Shown here one piece after another: positions 32,353 through 32,905 of a stretch of 32,905 nucleotides of DNA (its first letter is position 1; every line of letters begins with the position of its first letter). The notes below the pieces were generated by a model. That model worked only from the letters and a program-made list of their open reading frames with translations. It was not told where the DNA came from and ran no database searches. A program made the translations under genes and the position numbers. The stretch is from Cytophagales bacterium. Its GTDB lineage: Bacteria > Bacteroidota > Bacteroidia > Cytophagales > Cyclobacteriaceae. The stretch lies in the NCBI GenBank assembly GCA_027317105.1, contig DAHVFH010000177.1:1-32905 (forward strand), written 5' to 3'.

Positions 32353-32905
32353 TCATTTCTCCCTTCGATAAACCACACCGTCTTTCATCACAAACCTCGT
32401 CTTTTTTAGATCCGATATATTTTTCGATGGATCGCCTGACACGATTACCAAATCAGCCACGTATCCATCTTTAATATTGCCTAATTGATTATCCAAGTGA
32501 AAGGCTTTCGCATTCACACTGGTTGCCGCTTTTAACGCATCCATTAAAGGCAAACCGTATTCTACCATCAGTTCAAGTTCCAATACATTTTCTCCATGTG
32601 GAAATACCCCCACATCTCCCCCCATGCCAATGGTAACACCTGAAGCGATGGCCTCTTTAAAACTCTTCTTCTTATTGGCGATAGCCGCAGGTTCGGGAAA
32701 AGTACCCTTTTTCCATCCTTTGTATTGATTGATTTGATTCACGGCTGCAATAGTGGGTATGTAGGTGACATTATGTTCTTTCATTAAATGACCGATCTCC
32801 AAATCGATAAAATCTCCGTGTTCAATGGTTTCTGCTCCTGCAAGCACCGCACGTCTAATGGCTTCTTTGCTTTTGGCATGACAAACCATGGCTCGTCCGC
32901 TGCTT
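32353..32905 (-). CDS. Amidohydrolase (imidazolonepropionase-like), C-terminal part, cut by window edge
   Basis: C-terminal about 183 residues of a metal-dependent amidohydrolase. The reading frame runs off the 32905 edge, and the N-terminal HxH metal site is outside the window. Visible blocks are CHAKSKEAIRRAVLAGAETIEHG (metal-site histidines, beta-strand 5/6 region), IGMGGDVGVFPHGENVLELE (the metal-site Asp), and the tail FHLDNQLGNIKDGYVADLVIVSGDPSKNI, which is the returning small beta domain. This pattern fits imidazolonepropionase/prolidase-like amidohydrolases that are commonly exported in Bacteroidota. An internal ATG at 32889 is not the true start, because the frame stays open upstream and the conserved sequence continues. 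Stop TGA is at 32353-32355. Substrate cannot be told. Confidence 0.88.
   Translation of the reverse strand, partial: SSGRAMVCHAKSKEAIRRAVLAGAETIEHGDFIDLEIGHLMKEHNVTYIPTIAAVNQINQYKGWKKGTFPEPAAIANKKKSFKEAIASGVTIGMGGDVGVFPHGENVLELELMVEYGLPLMDALKAATSVNAKAFHLDNQLGNIKDGYVADLVIVSGDPSKNISDLKKTRFVMKDGVVYRREK

Noticed and set aside
1..32905. CRISPR arrays, tRNA/rRNA genes, insertion sequences, prophage or integrase genes
   Set aside because: I looked for regular spaced repeats, cloverleaf-like segments, transposase motifs and terminal inverted repeats by eye and found none that hold up.

Overview
The window looks like a chromosomal segment of a gliding-type Bacteroidota, most likely Cytophagales or a related order. 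This is inferred from a SusC/SusD pair, the gliding genes gldE and gldD beside ssb, a very large secreted protein with a type IX secretion (T9SS) C-terminal sorting domain, a Y_Y_Y/propeller sensor protein, and promoters of the Bacteroidota form TTTG-N20-TAnnTTTG. No rRNA, tRNA, CRISPR array, insertion sequence or phage gene was seen.

Layout. 1-492 is non-coding and carries short GC-rich dispersed repeats. 493-2856 (-) is a secreted S9 prolyl-oligopeptidase/DPP-IV type peptidase. 2940-3515 (+) is a RelE-type toxin-antitoxin pair with a textbook promoter. 3526-4896 (+) is a DnaQ-like exonuclease fused to a GIY-YIG nuclease with a UvrC-like four-cysteine cluster. 4907-6553 (+) is a secreted TPR protein broken by two frameshifts. 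6655-7283 (-) is a HigBA-type module with an intact antitoxin and a toxin broken by two frameshifts. 7453-8442 (+) is an orphan MoxR ATPase. 8805-13521 (+) is a SusC/SusD uptake pair ending in a strong bidirectional terminator. 13592-14176 (-) is a small secreted protein of unknown function. 14801-17230 (+) is ssb-gldE-gldD. 17315-17790 (+) is a third toxin-antitoxin pair, and 17836-19935 (+) is recG.

20151-28653 (+) is the most distinctive block. It is a tightly spaced gene set encoding a secreted Kre9/KNH-like protein, a 2179-residue T9SS cargo (Asp-box propeller, two FN3-like domains, seven FG-GAP/VCBS repeats, UnbV/ASPIC domain, two Big_5-like domains, sorting domain) and a secreted caspase-fold (C14) protease. 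A terminator follows. 28801-31371 (+) is a propeller plus Y_Y_Y sensor that ends in three membrane segments, with no kinase or DNA-binding output. 31392-32255 (-) is a hydroxypyruvate-isomerase-like TIM-barrel protein, and 32353-32905 (-) is the C-terminal part of an amidohydrolase that runs off the window.

How the parts relate. GldD and GldE belong to the gliding/T9SS machinery of this phylum, and the 2179-residue protein is a predicted substrate of that machinery. The three toxin-antitoxin loci and the four indels inside 5.49-7.19 kb mark 2.9-7.3 kb as an accessory, partly decaying stretch, or as a stretch with local base-calling errors. Reading the secreted caspase and the giant surface protein as one functional unit is inference from spacing and co-orientation.
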